Source: Paracoccaceae bacterium
GTDB lineage: Bacteria; Pseudomonadota; Alphaproteobacteria; Rhodobacterales; Rhodobacteraceae
Direction: 5' to 3'
DNA: 37,868 bases
Assembly: GCA_009773055.1 (NCBI GenBank)
Contig: WOUW01000020.1
Location: 1-37,868 of the forward strand
Every line of letters begins with the position of its first letter. Positions within the stretch are counted from its first letter, which is position 1. The notes below the pieces were generated by a model that was not told where the DNA came from, did no database searches, and saw only the letters and a program-made list of their open reading frames with translations. The translations under genes were made by a program, and so were the position numbers. Positions 1 to 10,340 of this stretch are shown here, piece after piece.

Positions 1-1976
1 GGATTTTCGCCGGATTGCAGCGGGTCATCATCGACGAAATCCACGCCCTCGCCGAATCCAAACGCGGCGACCAGCTCGTCCTCCAGATCGCCCGACTGCA
101 GTCACTGAACCCCACCCTCCGCCGCATCGGCCTTTCCGCCACCGTCGAAAACCCGCCCGCCCTCGCCCGCTTCCTAAGCCCCCAGACCACGATCCTCGAA
201 GCCGATCCCGGCCCAGACCCTGACATCTCCATGCTGGACACCGACGCTCCCCCACCGTGGAGCGGCGGCGGCGGTCGCTACGCGATCCCCGCGATCCTGA
301 ACGAAGTGACCCGACACAAGACGACCCTGATCTTCCACAACACCCGCGCCCAGGCCGAGCTTTTCTTCCACGACCTCTGGCTTGCCAACACCGAAGACCT
401 GCCCATCGGCATCCACCACGGCTCCCTCTCCCGCGAACAACGCGAACGCGTGGAACAGGCCATGACCGCAGGCGCTTTGCGCGCCGTCGTCTGCACCGGC
501 TCTCTCGACCTGGGGCTAGACTGGGGCGACGTCGACCTCGTCATCCAGGTCGGCGCCCCGAAGAACGTGAAACGCCTCGTCCAGCGCATTGGCCGCGCCA
601 ACCACCGCTACAACGCCCCCTCCAAGGCGCTCCTCGTCCCCGCCAACCGCTTCGAGGTCGTCGAATGCCAGGCCGCCCTCGACGCCGTCCGCGACCACAC
701 CCTCGACGGCGAACCCCGTGGCCCCGGCCCGCGCGATGTCCTCTGCCAGCACATCCTCGCCACCGCCTGCGCCGGTTCCTTCGTTGCCGAAGACCTTTAT
801 GCCGAAGTCATCACCGCCGGTCCCTATGCAGCTCTGACGAAACAGGAATTCGACGCCTGCCTCGACTTCACCGCCACCGGAGGCTACGCGCTCAAGGCCT
901 ACGACCGCTGGCAGCGCCTCAAACTCACCCATGGCAAATGGCACCTCCGCGACCCCCGCGCCGCCGCCCTCATCCGCCAGAACCTCGGCACCATCATCGA
1001 CATCGAGACGCTGAAAGTTCGCCTGCGCAACCACGGGACCCCCTTGGGTGAGGTCGAGGAAAGCTTCGCCGCCACCCTCACCCCCGGCGATACCTTCCTG
1101 ATCGGCGGCCAGATCGTCCGTTACGAAGGCCTGCGCGAGATGACGGTCGAGGTCTCGAAAACCCCCGGCCGCGACCCGAAGGTCGCCGTCTTCAACGGCA
1201 CCAAGTTCGCCACTTCCACCCTCCTCGCCGACCGCATCCTCGAAATCTTCCAGCAACCCAGTTGGCCAGACCTCCCCGCCAATACCGCCTGGTGGCTGGC
1301 CAAACAGCGTGAGGTCTCCCGCCTGCCCGACCCTCAATCCCTGCTCCTGGAATCCTTCCCTCACGACGGCCGCGAACACCTGGTGATCTACGGCTTTGCA
1401 GGCCGCAATGCCCAGCAGACCCTCGGCCTCCTCGTCACGAAACAGATGGAATCCCAAGGCCTTGCCCCCCTTGGCTTTGTCGCCACGGACTACGCCACCC
1501 TGATCTGGGGCCTCGACCCCGTCACCGACCCCACCCCGCTTTTCGACATCGAAACGCTCCGCGACGGCCTTGACACCTGGCTCTCCGGCAACGCCGTGAT
1601 GAAGCGCACCTTCCGCGCGACCGCCATCATCGCGGGCCTGATCGAACGTTCCCACCAGGGCCGCCGCAAGACGGGCCGCCAGGCCACCTTCTCCACCGAC
1701 ATCCTCTACGACACGCTCCGCCGCTACGACCCCGACCACCTCCTCCTGCAGATCACCCGCGAAGAGGCGCTGCGCGGCCTCATCGACTTTTCCCGCATCG
1801 AACAGCTTCTCGCCCGCGTCGGCCCGAACATCGACCTCGTCCGCCTCTCCCGCGTCACCCCCCTCGCCGCACCCCTGTTCTTCGAACCCGGCCGCATCCC
1901 GGTCCACGGCGAAGGCCGCGATCGTCTCGCCACGACGCAGGCCCAGGCCCTGATGGAAGCCGCCGGCCTCGCTTGA
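1..1976 (+). CDS. Ligase-associated DEXH-box DNA helicase (Lhr-core type), 5' partial
   Basis: ATP-dependent 3'-5' DNA helicase of the Lhr-core family. Such genes cluster with an ATP-dependent DNA ligase, an exonuclease and the PdeM phosphoesterase as a DNA repair set. The frame is open to the window edge (it reads IFAGLQRVIIDEIH), so the TTG at 15 is internal and the Walker A half lies outside the window. Visible in order: motif II DEIH, motif III LSAT, motif IV TLIFHNTRAQAE, motif V (GSLDLGLDWGDVD), motif VI QRIGRANHR, then winged-helix and Lhr-core C-terminal regions. The last 653 residues are present, of about 800 usual for the family. The next gene, pdeM on the same strand 150 nt downstream, supports the ligase-associated subtype rather than the longer Lhr. 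The ligase and exonuclease are expected upstream but cannot be seen. Confidence 0.9.
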   Translation, partial: IFAGLQRVIIDEIHALAESKRGDQLVLQIARLQSLNPTLRRIGLSATVENPPALARFLSPQTTILEADPGPDPDISMLDTDAPPPWSGGGGRYAIPAILNEVTRHKTTLIFHNTRAQAELFFHDLWLANTEDLPIGIHHGSLSREQRERVEQAMTAGALRAVVCTGSLDLGLDWGDVDLVIQVGAPKNVKRLVQRIGRANHRYNAPSKALLVPANRFEVVECQAALDAVRDHTLDGEPRGPGPRDVLCQHILATACAGSFVAEDLYAEVITAGPYAALTKQEFDACLDFTATGGYALKAYDRWQRLKLTHGKWHLRDPRAAALIRQNLGTIIDIETLKVRLRNHGTPLGEVEESFAATLTPGDTFLIGGQIVRYEGLREMTVEVSKTPGRDPKVAVFNGTKFATSTLLADRILEIFQQPSWPDLPANTAWWLAKQREVSRLPDPQSLLLESFPHDGREHLVIYGFAGRNAQQTLGLLVTKQMESQGLAPLGFVATDYATLIWGLDPVTDPTPLFDIETLRDGLDTWLSGNAVMKRTFRATAIIAGLIERSHQGRRKTGRQATFSTDILYDTLRRYDPDHLLLQITREEALRGLIDFSRIEQLLARVGPNIDLVRLSRVTPLAAPLFFEPGRIPVHGEGRDRLATTQAQALMEAAGLA

Positions 1977-1981
1977 GGCTA

Positions 1982-2004
1982 TTGCTCATTTCCCAAATAC
2001 TCCC
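1982..2004 (+). repeat. Short dispersed repeat, copy 1 (TTGCTC...AAATACTC)
   Basis: This 23-nt string starts 6 nt after the helicase stop and matches 20 of 23 positions with a second copy at 18181-18203. It is followed by a small hairpin (CTCC-CGCC-GGAG) and, at 2028-2041, a TGGCGC-TG-GCGCCA inverted repeat. It probably belongs to the 3' end of the helicase transcript, although there is no U-run typical of an intrinsic terminator. The remaining bases to 2125 hold no gene that I can see. Confidence 0.5.
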
Positions 2005-2125
2005 GCCGGAGGCGATACCGAGCCGGTTGGCGCTGGCGCCAGAGGCGAGACCCAAACTTGTGCGAAGCACTCAATATACCAGCCGCCCCTTGCCACCCGA
2101 CCCATCGCCGGGGCATTGATCCCCC

Positions 2126-2773
2126 ATGCACCACTCGCTCTTCTTCCACGGCGAAACGCTCCGCCTCTTGCCCTCTGGCGCGCTTTACTGGCCCGCCCGG
2201 AAAACCCTCACCGTCTCCGACCTGCACCTTGGAAAGTCCGAACGCCTCGCCCGCCGGGGCGGGTCGCTTCTGCCCCCCTACGAGACCCGGGCAACCCTGG
2301 AAAAGCTTGACCGCGACCTTGAGGCAACCTGCGCGGAGTCCGTGATCTGCCTCGGCGACAGCTTCGACGACCTCGCCGCCGCGGACGGTATCGAAGAGGC
2401 CTCCCGGCTCTGGCTCGCCCGTCTCATGGCCGGGAAAAGCTGGACCTGGATCACCGGAAACCACGACCCGGGGCCCATCGAGATCGGCGGCACGCACCGC
2501 GATGCGCTGAAGCTCGCCCCCTTCACTTTCCGCCACATCGCCGAGCCTTCGGAGGCCGCTGAAATCTCAGGTCACTACCACCCCAAGGCCAGTCTTGCCG
2601 GGCGGACAAAGCCCTGCTTTCTGGCCGATGCTGCGCGTCTGATCCTGCCCGCCTACGGCGTCTACACCGGGGGCCTGCGCGCCCATGACCCGGCGCTGAC
2701 CGCCCTGATGGCAAAAGACGCGCTGGCCATTCTCACCGGCTCGCGCGTCCTCGCAATTCCGATGCCCCGGTAG
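2126..2773 (+). CDS. pdeM: Ligase-associated DNA damage response phosphoesterase PdeM
   Basis: Calcineurin-like, metal-dependent phosphodiesterase/endonuclease that accompanies the Lhr-core helicase, exonuclease and DNA ligase in bacterial repair clusters. Its 215 residues carry the full metallophosphoesterase motif set: DLHLGK (32-37), GDSFDD (77-82), GNHD (111-114) and GHYHPK (149-154). Together these supply the His/Asp/Asn ligands of the two-metal centre. There is no signal peptide, so it acts in the cytoplasm. No strong Shine-Dalgarno precedes the ATG, but this start gives the usual family length. The stop codon TAG is the first three bases of a dispersed palindrome at 2771-2793 that also contains the stop of the convergent folD gene. 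Confidence 0.92.
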   Translation: MHHSLFFHGETLRLLPSGALYWPARKTLTVSDLHLGKSERLARRGGSLLPPYETRATLEKLDRDLEATCAESVICLGDSFDDLAAADGIEEASRLWLARLMAGKSWTWITGNHDPGPIEIGGTHRDALKLAPFTFRHIAEPSEAAEISGHYHPKASLAGRTKPCFLADAARLILPAYGVYTGGLRAHDPALTALMAKDALAILTGSRVLAIPMPR

Positions 2774-2793
2774 GGTGCGCTACAGCGCACCTA
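2771..2793. repeat. REP-like palindrome shared by two convergent stop codons
   Basis: Inverted repeat with arms TAGGGTGCGC and GCGCACCTA around TACA. Its first TAG is the pdeM stop on + and its last three bases read TAG as the folD stop on -. Sister copies lie at 25530, 29787 and 30154. The GC-rich stem between convergent genes could work as a two-way transcript end, but it has no U-run, so this is inference. Confidence 0.75.
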
Positions 2794-3681
2794 CGCGGTC
2801 AATCCCTCGGGTTCGGCCAGTCCGTTCGCCCGGCAGCACGCCGTCAGCGTATTCGCCAGAAGGCAGGCGATTGTCATCGGCCCCACCCCGCCCGGCACCG
2901 GGGTGATCGCCCCCGCCACGGCCGCAGCACTTTCATAGTGGACGTCGCCGACCAGCTTGGCCTTGCCGTCGCGAAGGGTCCGGTTGATGCCGACGTCAAT
3001 CACCGTGGCCCCCGGTCGCACCATGTCGCCAGTGATCATCTCGGGCCGCCCGACTGCCGCCACGAGGATATCCGCCCGGCGACAAACCTCGGCCAGGTCC
3101 TTGGTCCGGCTGTGCGCAATCGTCACCGTGCAGCTGTCACCCAGCAGAAGCTGCGCCATCGGCTTGCCGACGATGTTCGACCGGCCCACGACGACCGCGC
3201 TCAGCCCGGCCAGCTTGCCATGGTGATCCCGCAGCATCATCAGGCAGCCCAAAGGCGTGCAGGGCACCATCGACTTCTGCCCGGTCCCCAGCAAGCCGAC
3301 GTTCGAAATGTGGAATCCGTCCACGTCCTTGGCAGGGTCGATCCGGTTGATCACCAGCTCGGAGTTCAGATGTCCCGGCAGCGGTAGTTGCACCAGAATC
3401 CCGTGCACCTTGGGGTCCGCGTTCAGTTGATCGATCAGCGCAAGCAGCTCGGCCTCACCGGTCGACGCGTCCAGCCGATGTTCGAAAGAGGCCATTCCAA
3501 CCTCGATGGTCGAGGCGTGCTTGTTCTTGACATAGACCTGGCTTGCCGGGTCTTCCCCCACCAGCACTACGGCAAGGCCGGGCTGGATGCCGCTTTCTTC
3601 CTTCAACCGTGCCACATGCTCTGCCACTTCGGCCCGCACCCTGGCCGCAAAGGCCTTGCCGTCGATCACCTTGGCCGTCAT
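2791..3681 (-). CDS. folD: Bifunctional methylenetetrahydrofolate dehydrogenase / methenyltetrahydrofolate cyclohydrolase
   Basis: Interconverts 5,10-methylene-THF, 5,10-methenyl-THF and 10-formyl-THF using NADP in the cytoplasm, feeding purine, formyl-Met and thymidylate synthesis. The 296-residue product shows the YxxxK catalytic motif (Tyr50, Lys54), the Asp121-containing DVDGFH segment, the Rossmann segment GRSNIVGKP (166-174) and the PGGVGPMT signature (263-270). The start at 3681 places GGAAGG 7 nt upstream. A second ATG at 3687 overlaps the chorismate mutase stop as ATGA and would add two residues; either could be used. It follows fhs and the chorismate mutase on the same strand. Fhs makes 10-formyl-THF from formate, so the two enzymes form one pathway. 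Length and motifs are normal. Confidence 0.97.
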   Translation of the reverse strand: MTAKVIDGKAFAARVRAEVAEHVARLKEESGIQPGLAVVLVGEDPASQVYVKNKHASTIEVGMASFEHRLDASTGEAELLALIDQLNADPKVHGILVQLPLPGHLNSELVINRIDPAKDVDGFHISNVGLLGTGQKSMVPCTPLGCLMMLRDHHGKLAGLSAVVVGRSNIVGKPMAQLLLGDSCTVTIAHSRTKDLAEVCRRADILVAAVGRPEMITGDMVRPGATVIDVGINRTLRDGKAKLVGDVHYESAAAVAGAITPVPGGVGPMTIACLLANTLTACCRANGLAEPEGLTA

Positions 3682-3683
3682 CG

Positions 3684-3995
3684 TCATCCCTTCCGCAAAC
3701 TGTCCGGCCCAAGCCGGTTTTCTTCCCGCGCGATGGACCAGTCGATCAGCCGCCGCCACAACTTCTCCACCAGTTCAGGCGGCAACCCGTAGGTTTCGGC
3801 ATGGCGGCGGACATTGCTGACCACCTCTTCCACCCGGCTCCCGATCCGCGCAGGCAAATCGACCTCGGCCTTGATCTCGGCTGCGCGGTCGATGTAACCC
3901 GCCCGCTCGGCGAACAACCGGACCAAATCTTCGTCCAGCCGGTCTATTTCGGCGCGGATCTGGGCCATGGACGTGCAATCGACAGGCTTCGGCAT
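3684..3995 (-). CDS. Chorismate mutase, AroQ class (type II fold)
   Basis: Small all-helical enzyme predicted to convert chorismate to prephenate on the route to phenylalanine and tyrosine. In 103 residues it has the AroQ N-terminal helix pattern [21 protein letters not shown], with Arg14, Arg31 and Lys42 at the spacing expected for the active-site basic residues, and a helical C-terminus. AAGGAG lies about 8 nt before the ATG. The gene lies between fhs and folD, and its stop overlaps the upstream candidate start of folD, so the three are probably translated from one message although the pathways differ. The related PchB-type isochorismate pyruvate lyases have the same fold and cannot be excluded by reading alone, but no salicylate genes are nearby. 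Confidence 0.85.
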   Translation of the reverse strand: MPKPVDCTSMAQIRAEIDRLDEDLVRLFAERAGYIDRAAEIKAEVDLPARIGSRVEEVVSNVRRHAETYGLPPELVEKLWRRLIDWSIAREENRLGPDSLRKG

Positions 3996-4060
3996 CTCGG
4001 TCTCTCCTTGCAGGCTGCCCCGGAGATAAGGGGACAGCCCGCGAAGGGCAATGCGACCCC

Positions 4061-5737
4061 TTAGAACAGGCCTTCGACGTTGCCCTGGTCGTTCAGCCGG
4101 ATCACTTCGGCCGAGGGCACCTTGGGCAGGCCCGGCATCGTCATGATCTCACCGCAGATCGCGACGACGAAGCCAGCCCCTGCCGACAGCCGCACTTCGC
4201 GGACCGGGACGGTGTGGCCCGTGGGCGCGCCGCGCACGGTCGGGTCGGTGGTAAAGCTGTACTGGGTCTTGGCCACGCAGATCGGCAGGTGGCCGTAACC
4301 GGCGGCTTCCCAGGTCTTCAGCTGGTCGCGGATCGACTTGTCGGCGATCACGTCATCGGCGTGGTAGATCCGCTTGGCGATGGTCTGCAGCTTCTGGAAC
4401 AGCGGCATGTCATCAGGATAGAGCGGCGCGAAGTTCGCAGCACCGGACTCGGCCATCTGCACCACCTTCTTCGCCAGATCCTCGATCCCTGCCGAGCCAT
4501 TCGCCCAATGCTTGCACAGGATCGCCTCGGCGCCCTGTTCGGCGACATAGGCCTTCACCGCGGCAATCTCGGCATCGGTGTCGCTGAAGAAGTGGTTGAT
4601 CGCGACCACCACTGGCACACCGAACGACTTCACGTTGCCGATGTGGCGGCCAAGGTTCGGGCAGCCCTTCTTCACGGCCTCCACGTTCTCGGTCCCAAGA
4701 TCGGCCTTCGCCACCCCGCCATTCATCTTCATCGCCCGGACCGTGGCCACGATCACCGCGGCCGAGGGTTTCAGCCCCGCCTTGCGGCACTTGATGTCGA
4801 AGAACTTCTCGGCCCCAAGGTCAGCCCCGAAACCGGCTTCCGTCACCACATACTCGCCCAGCTTCAGCGCGGTTTTCGTGGCGATGACCGAGTTGCAGCC
4901 ATGCGCGATGTTGGCAAACGGGCCGCCATGCACAAACGCCGGGTTGTTCTCCAGCGTCTGCACGATGTTCGGCTGCATCGCGTCCTTGAGGAGAACGGTC
5001 ATCGCGCCGTCGGCCTTGATGTCGCGGCAGTAGATCGGCTTCTTCTCGCGGGTGTAGGCCACGACGATGTCGCCCAGCCGCTTTTGCAGGTCTTCCAGAT
5101 CGTTCGACAGGCACAGGATCGCCATGACTTCGGACGCAACCGTGATGTCGAACCCGGTCTGGCGCGGGAAGCCGTTCGATACGCCGCCAAGGTTCACCAC
5201 GATATCCCGCAGAGCGCGGTCGTTCATGTCCATGACCCGGCGCCAGACGATGCGGCGCTCGTCGATGGCCAGTTCATTGCCCCAATAGATGTGGTTGTCG
5301 ATCATCGCCGACAAAAGGTTGTGGGCCGAGGTGATCGCGTGGAAGTCACCGGTGAAGTGAAGGTTCATCTCCTCCATCGGCACGACCTGAGCCATCCCGC
5401 CGCCAGCCGCCCCGCCCTTCATCCCGAAGTTCGGGCCAAGGCTCGCTTCACGGATGCAGACCACCGCCTTCTTGCCGATCCGGTTCAGACCATCGCCCAG
5501 ACCCACCGTGGTCGTGGTCTTGCCCTCGCCCGCAGGCGTCGGGTTGATCGCGGTCACCAGCACCAGCTTGCCATCCGGGCGGCCCGCCAGCGACTTGATG
5601 AATTCCTGGCTGACCTTCGCCTTGTCATGGCCGTAGGGCAGCAGATGTTCGGACGGAATGCCCAGCTTGGCCCCGATCTCCATGATCGGCTTCTTCTTCG
5701 CTTCGCGCGCAATCTCGATGTCGGTCTTGAAGGCCAT
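4061..5737 (-). CDS. fhs: Formate--tetrahydrofolate ligase
   Basis: Cytoplasmic enzyme that uses ATP to join formate and tetrahydrofolate into 10-formyl-THF. The 558-residue product has the family P-loop [14 protein letters not shown] (67-80), followed by conserved blocks such as [19 protein letters not shown] and the C-terminal [14 protein letters not shown]. Length matches the usual 555-560. The ATG at 5737 has GGGAG about 7 nt upstream; an in-frame start at 5758 would add seven unconserved residues. It probably heads the fhs-chorismate mutase-folD message. A plausible promoter lies at 5775-5803. Confidence 0.97.
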   Translation of the reverse strand: MAFKTDIEIAREAKKKPIMEIGAKLGIPSEHLLPYGHDKAKVSQEFIKSLAGRPDGKLVLVTAINPTPAGEGKTTTTVGLGDGLNRIGKKAVVCIREASLGPNFGMKGGAAGGGMAQVVPMEEMNLHFTGDFHAITSAHNLLSAMIDNHIYWGNELAIDERRIVWRRVMDMNDRALRDIVVNLGGVSNGFPRQTGFDITVASEVMAILCLSNDLEDLQKRLGDIVVAYTREKKPIYCRDIKADGAMTVLLKDAMQPNIVQTLENNPAFVHGGPFANIAHGCNSVIATKTALKLGEYVVTEAGFGADLGAEKFFDIKCRKAGLKPSAAVIVATVRAMKMNGGVAKADLGTENVEAVKKGCPNLGRHIGNVKSFGVPVVVAINHFFSDTDAEIAAVKAYVAEQGAEAILCKHWANGSAGIEDLAKKVVQMAESGAANFAPLYPDDMPLFQKLQTIAKRIYHADDVIADKSIRDQLKTWEAAGYGHLPICVAKTQYSFTTDPTVRGAPTGHTVPVREVRLSAGAGFVVAICGEIMTMPGLPKVPSAEVIRLNDQGNVEGLF

Positions 5738-5774
5738 GTTGCGTCTCCCAGGGGGCAAATTGTTCGTTTGCGAC

Positions 5775-5803
5775 GTGATACCGGGCCAGACACACTTGTC
5801 GAA
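5775..5803 (-). promoter_or_regulatory. Candidate sigma-70 promoter for fhs
   Basis: On the minus strand, TTCGAC and TATCAC are separated by 17 nt, about 40 nt before the fhs start. Each hexamer departs from consensus at two or three positions. The call rests on spacing and position only. Confidence 0.35.
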
Positions 5804-5899
5804 GGTGTTTTGCGACCTAAACCCCGCGAAATTCGCCAGACCCTGTTTCCGATACGAAACTACGGAACGTTCATGTGGAAATCGTTGGTCGTGGAACTT

Positions 5900-6505
5900 T
5901 CATTCCACAGCGTGACCCCGACTCGCCGCCCAACTCCGCTGCGCTGGAAGGTGTAGCCGGACCTCGTCGCCCAGCCGCAACACGCCTTCCCTTTCGACCC
6001 AGGCAGTGACGCCACGCTTGCCTTCGGCGGCGCGCTTGAACCCCTTGCCCTGACCCGGCAGCGCCTTTTCGATGGTCACGGCGGGCTCCTGGCAGGGCAG
6101 GTTTTCCATGTCCACAACCAGCGTAACCCCGTCCGGCCCTTGCAACCGGCTGGAAGGCGGCAGATGCGTCAGATCGGGAATGCCCTCCAGCACCAAAGAG
6201 GCCCCGACCCAGGCATAATCCATCGCCGAAAGCCCCATGTCGCGGGCGACCTCGGCCATTTCCTCGGCACTGACGACGCACAATTGACGCACATTCCGGA
6301 TCACCGTGTTGCGCGGATACTGCTTCAGCACCCGGCTGCAAGAAGGCCGCGTCTCCCCGGCGTGAACCTCGCCCTCATAACCCGCAAAACCCAGCGGCAT
6401 CACCTCCAGCGGAACCGAGGTGATGACAAGCTTCTCCACCGGCACCGGCTGGTAGCCCAGCCAGACGACGCGGGCGGTGTAATCGGTCGGGATCAGCGCA
6501 GGCAT
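5900..6505 (-). CDS. MOSC domain-containing protein
   Basis: Member of the MOSC family (molybdenum cofactor sulfurase C-terminal domain), beta-barrel proteins thought to carry or transfer sulfur or to bind molybdenum cofactor. The 201 residues open with MPALIPTDYTARVVWLGYQ and include the GETRPSCSRVLKQYPRNT segment, which holds a Cys in the usual MOSC position. There is no signal peptide or membrane segment. Its ATG follows the stop of the upstream methyltransferase directly, so the two are translationally linked. Its substrate cannot be read from the sequence. A short hairpin (GTGGAA/TTCCAC) overlaps its 3' end at 5891-5908 but lacks a U-run. Confidence 0.8.
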   Translation of the reverse strand: MPALIPTDYTARVVWLGYQPVPVEKLVITSVPLEVMPLGFAGYEGEVHAGETRPSCSRVLKQYPRNTVIRNVRQLCVVSAEEMAEVARDMGLSAMDYAWVGASLVLEGIPDLTHLPPSSRLQGPDGVTLVVDMENLPCQEPAVTIEKALPGQGKGFKRAAEGKRGVTAWVEREGVLRLGDEVRLHLPAQRSWAASRGHAVE

Positions 6506-7279
6506 TCAGGAACGCTCCAGGACAAAGAAGACGCGGGTGAATGGAAAAAGCACGCGGCCGTCGGGCAGGGCCGGGTAAGCATCGGCCAGGGCAGCGTCAT
6601 AGGCCGATAGATACGCACGCACCTCGTCAGGCGTCATGCCCGCCACAAAGGGCCGCATCGCCGTGGCCTCGGTAAAGGCGCGGACCGGGTGGCCCTCGGC
6701 CACTGGGTCAAGCAACTGAAGGTAATCCGTCGTCCAGCCCCGCACCTCGCCGAAGGCCATGAGCAGTTCCACATACTCCCCCGCTTGCAGCACGGGTGAC
6801 AACGGCGGCAGCTCGCGCTCCGGGAAAAGCGCCTGCGCCACCGTCCGCAGCAGACGATGCGACGGCGCACCGGCTTGCTGTGGCATCTGCACGGCCAACA
6901 CCCCGCCCGGCGCAAGCATCAACGCAAGCCTAGGCATCAGCGCCGCATGATCCGGCAGCCAGTTCAGCGCGGCGTTGGAAAAGATCAGCGCCGGGGGCCG
7001 CTCGGGCCGCCAGTCGGCAATGTCCGCCAGCGTCAGCCGTTCGTAGCAGCGCCGCAGGACGGCATTGCTCAGCATCGCTTCGGACGCGTCCATCCCGACC
7101 AGGCAGCGCGTCGGATACCGGGCCACCAGCGCCGGCCCCACCGCCCCGTCGCCACAGCCAAGGTCGATCACCTCGCCTTGCGGCAACTCCGGCACCTGTG
7201 CCAGCAGGTCCAGCGCCGGGCGCAGCCTCAGGTCGCGGAACGCGCCATAGCGGCCAGGGTCCCAGTCGGTCAAAGCCAC
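6506..7279 (-). CDS. tam: SAM-dependent methyltransferase, trans-aconitate 2-methyltransferase type
   Basis: Class I methyltransferase resembling Tam, which monomethylates trans-aconitate, a spontaneous inhibitor of the TCA cycle. The family opening (here LTDWDPGRYGAFRDLRLRPALDLL) and the SAM-binding motif VIDLGCGDGAVGPAL are both clear. ALIFSNAALNWLPDH matches the motif after the acidic loop. The GTG at 7279 gives 257 residues, close to the usual 255. A TTG at 7273, better spaced from GGAAG, is an alternative. Either start overlaps the end of corA, so the gene is translationally coupled. The in-frame reading further upstream within corA lacks family features. Substrate specificity is inferred from family resemblance only. 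Confidence 0.82.
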   Translation of the reverse strand: MALTDWDPGRYGAFRDLRLRPALDLLAQVPELPQGEVIDLGCGDGAVGPALVARYPTRCLVGMDASEAMLSNAVLRRCYERLTLADIADWRPERPPALIFSNAALNWLPDHAALMPRLALMLAPGGVLAVQMPQQAGAPSHRLLRTVAQALFPERELPPLSPVLQAGEYVELLMAFGEVRGWTTDYLQLLDPVAEGHPVRAFTEATAMRPFVAGMTPDEVRAYLSAYDAALADAYPALPDGRVLFPFTRVFFVLERS

Positions 7280-8247
7280 TTCTTCCAGCGGAACAGCACA
7301 TAGGGCACCAGCGCCGACAGCACCATCAGCCCCAACGCCATCGGATAGCCCCAGCTCCACTCCAATTCTGGCATGTGTTTGAAGTTCATGCCGTAAATGC
7401 TGGCGATCAGCGTTGGAGGCAGGAAGACGAAGGCCACGACCGAAAAGATCTTGATCACGTCGGATTGCCGGATGTTGATCACGCCCAGCGTGGCATCCAG
7501 CTGGAAGCGCACCTTGTCGGCTTGCGCCAGCGCCACCTCGCGCAGGGACCGGATGTCCTGCAAAAGGGTCCGCGCAACCGGCTTTTCCCCCGCACTCAGG
7601 GTCAGTCCGTCCGGATGCTCGGCTGAGGCCGTCAGATAGCCCACCAGCCGGACCAGCGTTGCCAGGCTTTCGTTGATCTTGCCATTCAGGTCCTCGGCGC
7701 GGCCGATCCGCTGCAGCACGACCGGCAGCGTCTCCGCCTTCCCCGTAGGCCGGTGCGCCGCAAAGATCGCCTTCGACAACGCGTCGTGCTTGCGTGCCTC
7801 GCCCTCCAGGATATCGGCCAGCCGGTCCACCACTGCCTCCAGCAGGGCCAGCAGCGTATCAAGGCCCGAGGCCAGCGCAGTGTCATGCCGCGCAGCCCAG
7901 TCCGCGAAGTATTTCAGCGATCCGGGGTGATGGTAGTGCACCGTCACCAGCCGGTCGGGCCGCACGACAAAGGTGACGGGGCCGATCTCGGTGTCTCGCC
8001 CATCATGGCTGGCAACGATCTGCGCCGTCAGGAACAACGCGCCGCCCTCGCGGTAGATGCGCGACGACACCTCGATCTCCTGCATATCCTCGCGGGTCGG
8101 GATATCCAGGCCAAGGGCCGCTTCGACCGAGTCCTCCTCGGCCTCGGTCGGGCAGTCGAGGTCGATCCAGATCGCGCCGCTCAGGTGCTGGTCCGACAGG
8201 TCAAGCTTTTCCAACCGGTCATGCGAAGACCTGTATGCCGTGATCAT
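7270..8247 (-). CDS. corA: Magnesium/cobalt transporter CorA family protein
   Basis: Inner-membrane divalent metal channel of the CorA family, normally a homopentamer. Its 325 residues have a long, mostly helical cytoplasmic domain and two C-terminal transmembrane helices. The first ends at the selectivity signature YGMN (GMN 286-288) followed by FKHMPE; the second is the YPMALGLMVLSALVPYVLF segment. The chain ends in a basic RWKKWL tail, as in CorA proteins. GGAGA precedes the ATG. The tam-like gene overlaps its 3' end by ten bases. A strong terminator separates it from ftsH upstream, so corA likely has its own promoter in the short 8248-8298 gap. Metal preference (Mg, Co or Zn efflux) cannot be told from sequence. 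Confidence 0.92.
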   Translation of the reverse strand: MITAYRSSHDRLEKLDLSDQHLSGAIWIDLDCPTEAEEDSVEAALGLDIPTREDMQEIEVSSRIYREGGALFLTAQIVASHDGRDTEIGPVTFVVRPDRLVTVHYHHPGSLKYFADWAARHDTALASGLDTLLALLEAVVDRLADILEGEARKHDALSKAIFAAHRPTGKAETLPVVLQRIGRAEDLNGKINESLATLVRLVGYLTASAEHPDGLTLSAGEKPVARTLLQDIRSLREVALAQADKVRFQLDATLGVINIRQSDVIKIFSVVAFVFLPPTLIASIYGMNFKHMPELEWSWGYPMALGLMVLSALVPYVLFRWKKWL

Positions 8248-8298
8248 GCGCTGTCTCCGTCGGGTGTCGCGGACAGACTAGCCGTTGGCCACCACAAG

Positions 8299-8326
8299 AA
8301 AAAGGCCCCGCAGTGCGGGGCCTTTT
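8299..8326 (-). terminator. Rho-independent terminator of the tol-tilS-ftsH run
   Basis: On the minus strand AAAAGGCCCCGCA and TGCGGGGCCTTTTT form a near-perfect hairpin with a minimal loop and a T-run, starting about 6 nt after the ftsH stop. It marks the boundary between ftsH and corA. The symmetric A/T flanks could let it work in both directions. Confidence 0.9.
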
Positions 8327-8331
8327 CGGGA

Positions 8332-10257
<1,926 letters not shown>

Positions 10258-10340
10258 GGTAAGGGATCTCCTGAATGATCCGCCATGCCGAAATCGGCAC
10301 TCGCGGCTTGGAACCTAAGATAAACCTTTGCAGGCTGTGT

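Noticed and set aside
4214-5956. Long + strand frame over fhs
   Set aside because: Shadow of the fhs codons; no family motif and no RBS.
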